Notes: generated by a model from the letters alone, not told the origin. Counted from the first letter of the stretch, positions 7,083 through 14,371 are shown. The stretch: DNA of 25,696 nt from JBDSEG01 sp039920165 (GCA_039920165.1 JBDSEG010000357.1:1-25696), one strand, 5' to 3'. Numbers and translations: made by a program.

Positions 7083-8356
7083 GGGGTTGCTTTCACGCGG
7101 TCGGCAGCGGCCGGTCCGCATGATCGGTCCGATCGCGTGTCGTGAGCCTGGATGGTGGCGCGATCGACCGCGCAGCGGACCTTGCCTCCCCAGCGCGCGC
7201 CCTGCGTCAGCAGACCCGGCCAGCGACGTGCGAGGGCGATCAGCGCGCCGGCGCCGGCCGGGCGCATCGCGAGGTGGGCAAAGCCGGCGGCAAGCGCCAG
7301 CCGCGGCGCGAATTCGCGCCGCCAGCGCCGCGCATACACCGCAGCGAGATCGGGCGGCGGCGTGGACCCGGGCAGTGTGCTCGCGATCAGCAGGCCCGCA
7401 AGCAGCCAGGCCGACTGCAATGCCATGCTCATCCCCTCGCCGATGATGGGATGCGCCTCGCCCGCCGCGTTGCCGATGCGCAGGATGCGGTCGTCGCTGC
7501 GCAGCCGGATTCCCGGCGCGAGCGGGCCAGCGGCGAGCCACGGACCGTCGCGCTGCGCCGGGGCGAGCGTCGCCTTCACGCCGGCGACCTCGCGCTCGAG
7601 AAGCGCCTGTACCGCGGCGCCCGCAGCGACGTCCGGTGTGCTTCGGCGCATGGCATCGAGCCGGTCGCGCCGGATACAGCAGGCGACCGTCGTGATGCCG
7701 GCATCGGCCTGCACCATGCCGCCGTAGCCGCCGGCAAAGCCGAGCACGGCGAGGTCGCCGGGGGCGATTGCCGCCGAATTGAAGTTGGCCTTGAACGCGA
7801 ACAGGTCGCTCGCGGCACGTCGCTCACGGCGCGGCAGGCGTTCGCTTGGCAGCGCTTCCCACGAGCCGTTCGCGGCGATGACGCAGCGGCTTTCCAGCAC
7901 CACGGCGTCGGCGCCCGGCGGCCCGCGCAGCGTGCAGCGCCACGCCCCAGGATCACCTTCGATCGCTTGCACCGAAGCGGGCTGGAAGACCTGTGCGCCG
8001 CTGCTCCTGGCCTGGTTGAGCAGCAGCGTATCGAGCGCCTCGCGGCCGAGCGCGCGGCCGTGCCGATGCCCGGGATGCTGGCCCGCGGGCAGCGCGGCGG
8101 CCACCGCGTCGGCGCCGTGCATCAGCACGACCCGGCGCAACTCCGGCCCTGCGAGTTCGGCAAAGCGCGTGCCGATGCCGATCGCATCGAGCAGCGCGAG
8201 GTTGCTCGCGGCGATGCACTCGCCGCACACCTTGCGGCGCGGAAAGGACTGCTTCTCGACCAGCGCCACCGACCATCCGGCGCGTGCCAGCAGCGCCGCC
8301 GCGGTGGCGCCGGCCGGACCGGCGCCGACGATGATCGCATCGAAGCGGGTGCCCAT
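7079..8356 (-). CDS. FAD-dependent oxidoreductase (geranylgeranyl-reductase / PHBH-like) of the polyketide operon
   Basis: This 425-residue flavoprotein begins with a Rossmann motif, VGAGPAGATAAALLARAG (10-27), followed by FPRRKVCGECI (38-48), which is typical of the geranylgeranyl reductase-like branch. The second FAD motif ILRIGNAAGEAHPIIGEGMSMALQS spans about 291-315. Family members either reduce prenyl chains or hydroxylate aromatic rings. Next to a type III PKS and a methyltransferase, ring hydroxylation or oxidation to a quinone is the likeliest role, as with SrsC in the Streptomyces SrsABC phenolic-lipid system, but this is inference. The ATG at 8356 shares one base with the methyltransferase stop (TGATG), and its own stop overlaps the ACP start. 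Reduction of an acyl or isoprenoid chain is an alternative. Confidence 0.85.
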   Translation of the reverse strand: MGTRFDAIIVGAGPAGATAAALLARAGWSVALVEKQSFPRRKVCGECIAASNLALLDAIGIGTRFAELAGPELRRVVLMHGADAVAAALPAGQHPGHRHGRALGREALDTLLLNQARSSGAQVFQPASVQAIEGDPGAWRCTLRGPPGADAVVLESRCVIAANGSWEALPSERLPRRERRAASDLFAFKANFNSAAIAPGDLAVLGFAGGYGGMVQADAGITTVACCIRRDRLDAMRRSTPDVAAGAAVQALLEREVAGVKATLAPAQRDGPWLAAGPLAPGIRLRSDDRILRIGNAAGEAHPIIGEGMSMALQSAWLLAGLLIASTLPGSTPPPDLAAVYARRWRREFAPRLALAAGFAHLAMRPAGAGALIALARRWPGLLTQGARWGGKVRCAVDRATIQAHDTRSDRSCGPAAADRVKATP

Positions 8357-9078
8357 CAGGCTGCGTTGCCGCGCTGCGCGTGCAGGCAGTGGCTGAAGGG
8401 CGCGGCCGGGTATTCGTCCAGGCGCCAGCCGGCGGGCCGGTCCGGCCATGCCGCGCTCAGTTCCCTGCCCGCGAAGCCGGCCCGCACGCTGAGCACCGCG
8501 TCCTCGCGCGTCACCGCATTGGCGCCGAGGGCGGCCACCCCGTGGCTCGCGGCGAGCGTGAAGGTCGAGCGGCGCGGCTCGCACGCAAAAAAACGATCGC
8601 AGCGCGCCGCGATCGCGCCCAGCAGGGCCTGCAGGCGCGCGCCTTCGAAGTGGTGCAGAAAGAGATGCGCGACGATCAGGTCGTAATGCACGGGGGTCCG
8701 GTCCTCGACCCATTCGAACACGTCGCGAACCTCGACCCTCGCATTCCAACCAAGCGCGGCGTAAGCGGCCAGCATGGCCGGGTCGACCACCGGCAGTCGG
8801 TCAAGCAGGTGCAGGTCGACGCGCTGCCATTTCGCGCACAGGCCGCGTGCCACGCCGAGCATCAAGCTCGCATCGCCGGCGCCGAGTTCGAGCACCCGCA
8901 GCGGCGCGCCGTCGCACGGCGGATCGCCCCAGCCGCGCAGTGCGCGCAGCGTGATGCGCCGCGTGCCCATGGCCCGATGGATGCGGCGCAGGTCGCGCCG
9001 CGAGCCCTGCGCCGCGGGGTCGTCGACGGCCAGACCGTCGAGCGTCTCCGGCGCAACGTGACGGTGCAGCGGCGGCAC
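8356..9078 (-). CDS. SAM-dependent methyltransferase of the polyketide operon
   Basis: This 240-residue protein has class I methyltransferase motifs: motif I VLELGAGDASL (62-72), an acidic residue D93 after LHLL, and AHLFLHHFEG near 137-146. An N-terminal lid PETLDGLAVDDPAAQGSRRDLRRIH (written here as family context, residues 10-34) is typical of methyltransferases found beside bacterial type III PKS genes. The start is GTG at 9078, with AAGG about 10 nt upstream. It lies 12 nt after the PKS stop, and its stop shares a base with the flavoprotein ATG. The likely role is methylation of a phenolic oxygen or ring carbon of the PKS product; the exact acceptor atom cannot be told. Confidence 0.85.
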   Translation of the reverse strand: MPPLHRHVAPETLDGLAVDDPAAQGSRRDLRRIHRAMGTRRITLRALRGWGDPPCDGAPLRVLELGAGDASLMLGVARGLCAKWQRVDLHLLDRLPVVDPAMLAAYAALGWNARVEVRDVFEWVEDRTPVHYDLIVAHLFLHHFEGARLQALLGAIAARCDRFFACEPRRSTFTLAASHGVAALGANAVTREDAVLSVRAGFAGRELSAAWPDRPAGWRLDEYPAAPFSHCLHAQRGNAA

Positions 9079-9090
9079 GGCGGGCTGCCT

Positions 9091-10149
9091 TCAGTCGACG
9101 CGCAACAGCGCGCCATGGCAGCTGAAGCCGGCGCCGAACGACGAGAGCCACCACCAGGGGCCGGGCGCCGCATCGGCGAGGGCGGCCTCGAGGACGAAAT
9201 AGACGAAAGCGCTCGACAGGTTGCCGTATTCGCGCAGCATGGCCGCGCTGTAGCCGAAGGCCTCGGCGTCGAGCTCGAAGCGGCGCGCCAGCGCGAGCAG
9301 CACGTCGCGCCCGCCGGCATGCAGGATCCACGCGCCGATATCTGCGGTGCCGAGGCCGGCGCGCGCCAGCACCTCTTGCAGCAGCACCTGCGCATGGCGG
9401 GCGGCGAGTTCGGGCACCGCGCGGGTCAGGATATTGCGCAGCATCCCGCCACGCTGCTCGAACATCAGCGCCTCGCGCTGCGCCGGGTCGATGAAGGACG
9501 CGCCGTCGACCCACTGGATGCGCCGCCCGCTGGGCGCCGCCGTGCGCGACAACACGGCCGCGCCGGCGCCGTCGCCGAAGAGGCAGGCGCTGATCAGCAC
9601 GCCGGGATCGTCGTCGAGGTACATCGCCGCACTGCTGACCTCGACGCAGACCGACAGCACGTGCTCGCAACCCGGCACGGCGAGCAGGCCGCGTCCAAGT
9701 TGCAGGTTCGGCAACGCGGCGGCACAGCCCTGGCCGACGAGGTCGTAGGCCTGCACGTTGGCACGCAGGCCAAGCCGCTCCATCACATGGCCCGACAGGC
9801 CGGGGCAGAGGTAGCCGGTGCAGGTGCTGACCAACACGGCGTCGATGGCGCCGGGTTCCAGTCCGGCACGCGCCAGTGCGCGCTGCGCGGCCTGCGACGC
9901 CAGTGCCGGTGCGTGGGTGAGGAAGCGCCTGGCCAAGGTGTCGGGATCGATCGCGAAGACCTCGTCCAGCGCATCGACGGCGAGTCGGCGCGCTTCGATG
10001 CCGTTGTCGCGCCGCAGGACGGTGCGGGCGATGAAGTGCGAGCGCGGATCGAGGCGCGCCAGCCAGTCGGAGCGCTCGAACGCGGCGAGGCACTCGGATT
10101 TGGTATAGCGGCCCGCCGGGGTGGCGGTGCCGATGGCGCGGACGTACAT
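9091..10149 (-). CDS. Type III polyketide synthase (chalcone/stilbene synthase family)
   Basis: Starting at the ATG at 10149 gives 352 residues, normal for bacterial type III PKS. The Cys-His-Asn triad is complete: C142 in LVGQGCAAALPNL, H277 in LHAGGRDVL and N310 in EYGNLSSAF. The cyclisation-pocket loop LFGDGAGAAVL is also present. The residue after the catalytic histidine is Ala, where Pro is common. The enzyme would extend an acyl starter with malonyl units and cyclise it into a resorcinol or pyrone. A longer frame exists from a TTG at 10191, but that TTG is the first triplet of a TTGACA promoter-like hexamer and adds unconserved MTTRRRVGVV, so I reject it. It is the first gene of the operon. 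The product cannot be read from sequence. Confidence 0.93.
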   Translation of the reverse strand: MYVRAIGTATPAGRYTKSECLAAFERSDWLARLDPRSHFIARTVLRRDNGIEARRLAVDALDEVFAIDPDTLARRFLTHAPALASQAAQRALARAGLEPGAIDAVLVSTCTGYLCPGLSGHVMERLGLRANVQAYDLVGQGCAAALPNLQLGRGLLAVPGCEHVLSVCVEVSSAAMYLDDDPGVLISACLFGDGAGAAVLSRTAAPSGRRIQWVDGASFIDPAQREALMFEQRGGMLRNILTRAVPELAARHAQVLLQEVLARAGLGTADIGAWILHAGGRDVLLALARRFELDAEAFGYSAAMLREYGNLSSAFVYFVLEAALADAAPGPWWWLSSFGAGFSCHGALLRVD

Positions 10150-10160
10150 GGGTGGCGGCG

Positions 10161-10191
10161 TGACAACGCCGACGCGGCGCCTTGTTGTCAA
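10161..10191 (-). promoter_or_regulatory. Inverted repeat and TTGACA box upstream of the type III PKS
   Basis: TGACAAC at 10161-10167 and GTTGTCA at 10184-10190 form a perfect 7-bp inverted repeat with a 16-bp spacer, about two helical turns centre to centre. The distal arm contains TTGACA (10191-10186 on the minus strand), a perfect -35 hexamer. The region 17 bp downstream (CGTTGT) is a poor -10 and falls in the other arm. The layout suits a dimeric repressor or activator controlling the operon. The repeat is seen; function is inferred. Confidence 0.4.
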
Positions 10192-10313
10192 GGCTAGGCG
10201 AAGCCGCCCAAGCCCGCCATCCCGACGCGCGATGGGCCGGTACCGCCGAAGGCCATTCGGCTCGCCGCACGCTGCCAGGCACGTTGCCGTGCATGCGTAT
10301 GCGCACCGCTCCC

Positions 10314-10319
10314 TAGAAT
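10314..10319 (+). promoter_or_regulatory. Candidate -10 box for the ZIP transporter
   Basis: TAGAAT within CCCTAGAATG lies 28 bp before the leader ORF ATG, at a sensible distance for a transcription start near 10326. There is no good -35; the position expected for one (10291-10302) holds a near-palindrome GCATGC-GTATGC instead. Confidence 0.35.
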
Positions 10320-10335
10320 GCCGCGTCCCAAGACC

Positions 10336-10340
10336 AGGAG
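10336..10340 (+). promoter_or_regulatory. Strong ribosome binding site of the short leader ORF
   Basis: AGGAG lies 6 nt before the ATG at 10347. It does not suit the ZIP frame, whose first plausible start codons are GTGs 20 nt or more further on. The best ribosome site in this region therefore serves a 14-codon ORF. Confidence 0.5.
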
Positions 10341-10346
10341 CGCCGG

Positions 10347-10391
10347 ATGACCCGCAGGGAGTGGCCCAGCCGCAGGATCGCCGCGCCGTGA
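10347..10391 (+). CDS. 14-residue leader ORF coupled to the ZIP gene
   Basis: An ATG with an excellent AGGAG site opens a 14-codon frame (MTRREWPSRRIAAP) whose TGA overlaps the GTG start of the ZIP transporter as GTGA. It is arginine-rich (4 of 14) with one tryptophan and has no recognised family. It may be a leader peptide through which translation of the transporter is coupled or regulated. Alternatively it marks a frameshifted original start of the transporter: one base inserted or deleted would fuse the two frames. No conservation test could be made, so whether it is translated is uncertain. Confidence 0.35.
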   Translation: MTRREWPSRRIAAP

Positions 10392-11167
10392 CCCTGGCCT
10401 ATATCGTCCTGGCCACCTTTGCCGGCGGGCTGCTCTCTGTGCTGATCGCGGCGAGCCTGACGCTGAGCGTGCTGAGCCGCGTGGTGCAGCATCTGGTCAG
10501 CCTGTCGACCGGCGTGCTGCTCGGTACCGCGCTGCTCGACGTGCTGCCCGAGGCGTTCGAAAGCAAGGCTTCGCCTCAAAGCCTGTTCGTCACTCTGCTG
10601 GCCGGGTTGATGTTCTTCTTCCTGCTCGAGAAGGCCGAGCTGTATCGGCACGGCCACCACCACGAGGGCGACGATCACCATCACCACCACGGCTTCGACG
10701 TCGCCCAGGCCGGGCGCGGCGGCTGGAGCGTGCTGATGGGCGACAGCATTCACAACTTCTGCGACGGCATCATCATCGCCGCCGCCTTTCTGGCCGATAC
10801 GCGGCTCGGCGTAGTCACCTCGCTGGCCATCATCGCGCACGAGATTCCGCAGGAGGTCGGCGACTACATCGTGCTGCTCAATGCCGGGCTGTCGCGCGGC
10901 CGGGCGCTCGCGTACAACGCCGCCTCGGGAATGGCCGCGGTGCTGGGCGGCGTGATCGGCTATTTCGTCGTCGGCCCGTGGGAAGCGCTCTTCCCGTACC
11001 TGCTCGTCGTCGCGGCCAGCAGCTTCATCTATGTCGCCGTCGCCGATCTCATCCCGCAATTGCAGCACCGCCTGACTTTGCGCGAAACGGCGGCCCAGCT
11101 CGCGTGGCTCGCGGCGGGATTGGCACTGGTCGCGCTGGCCGTGAGCCAGCTGCGCGGACATGGATAG
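10388..11167 (+). CDS. ZIP-family metal cation transporter
   Basis: From the GTG at 10388 the protein has 259 residues and about eight hydrophobic segments. The loop between the third and fourth segments is histidine-rich (about 88-101, HGHHHEGDDHHHHHG). The metal-site helices carry HNFCD (H122, N123, D126) and HEIPQEVGD (H151, E152, E156), the two ZIP signatures. ZIP proteins bring zinc or other divalent metals into the cytoplasm. The GTG overlaps the stop of a short leader ORF (GTGA), and an AGGA lies about 10 nt upstream. An in-frame GTG at 10361 is an alternative start. It is divergent from the type III PKS operon; a MAPEG gene follows after 66 nt. Confidence 0.9.
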   Translation: MTLAYIVLATFAGGLLSVLIAASLTLSVLSRVVQHLVSLSTGVLLGTALLDVLPEAFESKASPQSLFVTLLAGLMFFFLLEKAELYRHGHHHEGDDHHHHHGFDVAQAGRGGWSVLMGDSIHNFCDGIIIAAAFLADTRLGVVTSLAIIAHEIPQEVGDYIVLLNAGLSRGRALAYNAASGMAAVLGGVIGYFVVGPWEALFPYLLVVAASSFIYVAVADLIPQLQHRLTLRETAAQLAWLAAGLALVALAVSQLRGHG

Positions 11168-11233
11168 AAAGGCGCGGGGCGCCGAAGGCAAGCGGCGCCC
11201 GCAGCGTATGACCGACATGCCGATGGAGCGTCA

Positions 11234-11626
11234 ATGAAGATCGAACTGCTGTACCTGGCTTGCGTCGCGACCCTGACCGGGCTGCTGTGGGTTCCCTACA
11301 TCCTCGATCGGGTGGCGGTGTGGGGCCTGCTCGATTCGGTGGGCTACCCGTCCGACCCCAAACCGCAGTCGGCGTGGGCGCAGCGGCTGATGAAGGCGCA
11401 CGCCAATGCGGTCGAGAACCTGGTGGTGTTCGCGGCGCTGCTGCTCACGGCGAATGCGCTGGGCCTCTCCGGCGGCGCCATCGCGAGCGCTGCCGCCGTA
11501 TATTTCTGGGCTCGCGTCGTCCATGTCCTGGCCTATACGCTGGCGATACCCTGGGTCCGCACGCTGGCATTCGTCGCCGGCTTCCTTGCGCAGGCGGTGA
11601 TTGCCTGGCAGATCCTGGTTCGTTAA
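11234..11626 (+). CDS. MAPEG-family integral membrane protein
   Basis: This 130-residue protein has four hydrophobic segments (about 4-22, 60-78, 83-101 and 108-127), with RLMKAHANAVENLVVFAALLL in the second, the signature helix of the MAPEG group (membrane-associated eicosanoid and glutathione metabolism). The ATG at 11234 has GGAG about 7 nt upstream. Bacterial members are small inner-membrane proteins, some with glutathione transferase or peroxidase activity; the substrate here is unknown. Its TAA overlaps the TAA of the convergent mogA gene (11623-11626), so the two transcripts meet tail to tail with no space for a terminator. Confidence 0.88.
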   Translation: MKIELLYLACVATLTGLLWVPYILDRVAVWGLLDSVGYPSDPKPQSAWAQRLMKAHANAVENLVVFAALLLTANALGLSGGAIASAAAVYFWARVVHVLAYTLAIPWVRTLAFVAGFLAQAVIAWQILVR

Positions 11627-12222
11627 ACGACGCGCGCGGCGCGCTGCGCCGACTTCGGCCGGAAGGCCTTGCACACCGCCGCATCGGTTTCGAGATACGG
11701 CCCGCCGATCAGGTCGATGCAATACGGCACGGCGGCGAAGATGCCGGGGACGGGCGGCGTTGCATCCGGCAGGCCGTGCAAGGTCTCGGCGATCGACTTC
11801 GGTTGGCCTGGCAGGTTGATGACGAGGCTCGCGTTGCGGATCACCGCGACCTGACGCGAGAGGATCGCGGTCGGCACGAAGCGCAGGCTGATCTGGCGCA
11901 TCTGTTCGCCGAAGCCGGGCATGAGCTTGGTGGCGATATCGAGGGTCGCTTCGGGCGTCACGTCGCGCAGCGCGGGGCCGGTTCCGCCGGTCGTCAGCAC
12001 GAGGTGGCAGGCATCGGTGTCGACCAGTTCGCGCAGCGCAGCGGCGATCGTCGCGCGATCGTCGGCCACCAGCCTCGTCCGCCATTCGATGGGGTTGCGC
12101 AGCGCGCGCGTCAGCCATTCCTGCAGCGCCGGAATGCCCTGGTCGGCATAGACACCACTGCTCGCGCGATCACTGGCCGACAACAGGCCGATGCGAATCG
12201 CCTCGAACGCTTGTGCCGTCAC
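11623..12222 (-). CDS. mogA: MogA/MoaB-type molybdopterin adenylyltransferase
   Basis: This 199-residue protein has the nucleotide and molybdopterin site motifs TTGGTGPALRDVTPEA (77-92) and INLPGQPKS (135-143), and an N-terminal IGLLSASDRASSGVYAD. MogA adenylates molybdopterin before molybdenum insertion in the cytoplasm. Its length matches E. coli MogA (about 195) rather than the shorter MoaB. The start is GTG at 12222, overlapping the darP stop as GTGA; GAGG lies about 9 nt upstream inside darP. Other molybdenum cofactor genes are not in the window. Confidence 0.92.
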   Translation of the reverse strand: MTAQAFEAIRIGLLSASDRASSGVYADQGIPALQEWLTRALRNPIEWRTRLVADDRATIAAALRELVDTDACHLVLTTGGTGPALRDVTPEATLDIATKLMPGFGEQMRQISLRFVPTAILSRQVAVIRNASLVINLPGQPKSIAETLHGLPDATPPVPGIFAAVPYCIDLIGGPYLETDAAVCKAFRPKSAQRAARVV

Positions 12223-12836
12223 GACGCGACCTCAGCGCCAGTTGACTGCTTGATGAACTGGAACAGCTCGCGGTACGCGCGGCCGTTGCGTTGCTCGGGT
12301 GCGAGCGCGGCGTCCTTGCGGGCATTGCGCACCAAGCTGCGCAACTGCTGCAGATCGGTGGCCGGATGCTCGGCGCTCCAGCGCGTGAGCGCGGCATCGT
12401 CGGCGACGAGCGCTGCGCGCCAGGCCTCGGCCTGGTGCAGTGCGAGCGAGTCGCGCGCGCGCCCGAGCTGCATATCGGCCACCGCCTGGCGGATCGGTTC
12501 CGGGTCGATCCGGCGCATCAGCTTGCCGATGTACTGCATCTGGCGACGTTGACCCTCGAAGGTCTTGGTGTGCCTGTGCTGGAGGATGGCGTCGAGCAGG
12601 CTCTCGGGCAGGTCCAGTTCGCGCAGCCGCTCGTCCGGCAGCGCGATCACCGCCTCGCCGAGATCCTGCAGCGCATGCGAGGCCTGCTTGCGCCGCGTCT
12701 TGCTCGGGCGCTCGAGGCCGGGCGCGGGGCTGTGCACATTCATCGGCTCGAGGGCGGGATCGGGCGCGGGCATGGGTGATGGGGCAGGCGAAGAAATGGG
12801 CGAAAGAGAAGGGGTGAAAGAGGTGCTGGTTATCAT
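12219..12836 (-). CDS. darP: Ribosome-associated protein DarP (YjgA)
   Basis: From the ATG at 12836 this is 205 residues. A Ser/Pro-rich N-terminus (about 1-40, probably disordered) is followed by the conserved YjgA core: KTRRKQASHALQDLGEAVIALP, LPESLLDAILQHRHTKTFEGQRRQMQYIGKLMR and the C-terminal YRELFQFIK. DarP acts late in 50S ribosomal subunit assembly. I prefer the start at 12836 because AGAGGGG lies 7 nt upstream; internal ATGs at 12773 and 12743 have no such site. The gene is divergent from pmbA, as yjgA is in E. coli, and is translationally coupled to mogA. Confidence 0.9.
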   Translation of the reverse strand: MITSTSFTPSLSPISSPAPSPMPAPDPALEPMNVHSPAPGLERPSKTRRKQASHALQDLGEAVIALPDERLRELDLPESLLDAILQHRHTKTFEGQRRQMQYIGKLMRRIDPEPIRQAVADMQLGRARDSLALHQAEAWRAALVADDAALTRWSAEHPATDLQQLRSLVRNARKDAALAPEQRNGRAYRELFQFIKQSTGAEVAS

Positions 12837-12843
12837 AGCCGCG

Positions 12844-12850
12844 CCCCTCT
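12844..12850 (-). promoter_or_regulatory. Ribosome binding site deciding the darP start
   Basis: AGAGGGG on the minus strand is 7 nt from the ATG at 12836. It favours the longer DarP with a Ser/Pro-rich N-terminus over starts at 12773 or 12743, which have C-rich sequence upstream. Confidence 0.55.
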
Positions 12851-12870
12851 TTTCGAACGAGTTCTCACCG

Positions 12871-14286
12871 ATGTCCGACGCCCTTTCCAGCACCGCCGAG
12901 CGGGTTTCATCGAATGGCGCCGACGGCTTTGCATTCGGGCGCGAACGCTTCGAGCAGCTGGTCGACGATGCGTTGGCCTTGGCCCGCAGCCTGGGTGCGA
13001 GCGACGCCGCGGCCGAGGTCTCCGAAGGGATCGGTCTGTCGGTTTCGGTGCGCAAGGGCGAGACCGAGAATGTCGAGCGCAACCGCGACAAATCGATCGG
13101 CATCACGGTCTATGTCGGTCAGCGGCGCGGCAATGCGAGCACCTCGGACTTCTCTCGCGCCGCGCTCGAGCAGACTGTGCGTGCGGCGCACGATATCGCG
13201 CGCTTCACCGCCGAAGACCCGGCCGCCGGACTGCCCGAGGCGGACGAGCTCGCGCTCGGCGACGCCGCGCTGCGCGACCTCGATCTGTTCCATCCGTGGG
13301 AAATCGATGCTCAGCGTGCACTCGAACTTGCGCAGCGCTGCGAAGCGGCGGCGCTCGCGGTCGACCGGCGAATCACCAACTCGGACGGCGCCGGCGTCTC
13401 GGCCCAGCAATCGCATTTCTATGCCGGCAATACGCGCGGCTTTCGCGGCGGCTTCGCCAGTTCGCGCCACTCGATCTCGGTCGCGCCGATCGCCTCGCTG
13501 CCCGGGCGCGGCGGCGCTGCGATGCAGCGCGACGCCTGGTACAGCTCGATGCGTTCGCCCACCGAACTCGCGCCGCCCGAGGCGGTCGGGCGCTATGCCG
13601 CGCAGCGCGCCCTGTCGCGCCTGGCGTCGCGCAAGATCGCGACCCGCGAGGTGCCGGTGCTGCTCGAATCGAGCCTCGCCGCCGGGTTGCTCGGCGCTTA
13701 TGTGCAGGCGACCAGCGGCGGCGCGCTGTACCGCAAATCGACTTTTCTGGTCGACAGTCTCGACACCCAGGTGCTGCCCGAGCACATCGATATTGTCGAC
13801 AACCCGCACCTGATGCGCGGCAAGGGCAGCGCGCCTTTCGACGACGAAGGCGTTCTCACGCGCGAGCGCGAAGTGCTGCGCGCCGGCGTGGTGCAGAGCT
13901 ATTTCCTGTCCACGTATTCCGCGCGCAAGCTCGGCATGCGCTCGACCGGACATGCCGGCGGCGCGCAGAACCTGCACCTCACGAGCCGGCTGACCCAGCC
14001 CGGCGACGATCTGCCGGCGATGTTGCGCAAGCTCGGCCGCGGCCTGTTCGTGATCGAGCTGATGGGACAGGGCATCAATTTCGTCACCGGCGACTATTCG
14101 CGCGGCGCGGCCGGGTTCTGGGTCGAAGGCGGACAGATCCGCTACCCCGTGCACGAGATCACGATCGCGGGCAACCTGCGCGAGATGTTCATGGGCATCG
14201 CCGCGGTGGGCGCCGACGAGTACACCTCGGGCAGCCGCACGATCGGCTCGGTCCTTCTTGATCGCATGAAGATCGCCGGTAGCTGA
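12871..14286 (+). CDS. pmbA: PmbA/TldE, partner subunit of the TldD-TldE metalloprotease
   Basis: From the ATG at 12871 this is 471 residues, close to the usual 450. Family segments include EVSEGIGLSVSVRKGETENVERN, GITVYVGQRRGNASTSD, a long central region and the C-terminal GINFVTGDYSRGAAGFWVEGG and EITIAGNLREMFMGI. There is no HExxxH metal motif, which separates this TldE-type subunit from TldD. TldD-TldE trims peptides such as microcin precursors and unfolded peptides in the cytoplasm; the partner tldD must lie elsewhere. Only 34 bp separate it from the divergent darP start, so promoter elements must reach into darP. The next gene begins 121 bp downstream with no clear terminator. Confidence 0.93.
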   Translation: MSDALSSTAERVSSNGADGFAFGRERFEQLVDDALALARSLGASDAAAEVSEGIGLSVSVRKGETENVERNRDKSIGITVYVGQRRGNASTSDFSRAALEQTVRAAHDIARFTAEDPAAGLPEADELALGDAALRDLDLFHPWEIDAQRALELAQRCEAAALAVDRRITNSDGAGVSAQQSHFYAGNTRGFRGGFASSRHSISVAPIASLPGRGGAAMQRDAWYSSMRSPTELAPPEAVGRYAAQRALSRLASRKIATREVPVLLESSLAAGLLGAYVQATSGGALYRKSTFLVDSLDTQVLPEHIDIVDNPHLMRGKGSAPFDDEGVLTREREVLRAGVVQSYFLSTYSARKLGMRSTGHAGGAQNLHLTSRLTQPGDDLPAMLRKLGRGLFVIELMGQGINFVTGDYSRGAAGFWVEGGQIRYPVHEITIAGNLREMFMGIAAVGADEYTSGSRTIGSVLLDRMKIAGS

Positions 14287-14371
14287 AAGACCCTTCAAGT
14301 GGGGTATGAACGGCCGCACGCCGACTGCGCTGTCGGGGCTTGTCCCCATACCTCGCGGACGGCGTAGCCCC

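Noticed and set aside
7142..8686. 514-residue open frame opposite the FAD oxidoreductase
   Set aside because: It is antisense to a flavoprotein with both FAD motifs, and no recognisable domain is seen in it.
10150..10191. TTG at 10191 as start of the type III PKS
   Set aside because: It coincides with a TTGACA hexamer, has no ribosome site and adds 14 residues without family similarity; the ATG at 10149 opens directly into the conserved first strand.
8380..10197. 605-residue open frame on the plus strand opposite the PKS and methyltransferase genes
   Set aside because: It is antisense to two genes with intact catalytic motifs, has low-complexity Arg/Ala/Gly/Gln composition, and spans both genes and their junction, as a chance frame would.
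12907..14349. 480-residue open frame on the minus strand opposite pmbA
   Set aside because: It is antisense to a clear PmbA/TldE and has composition typical of GC-rich shadow frames.
14287..14360. Possible terminator after pmbA
   Set aside because: Only short inverted repeats are present (CCGAC/GTCGG, GGGG/CCCC and a distant GGTATG/CATACC). There is no T run and no long stem.
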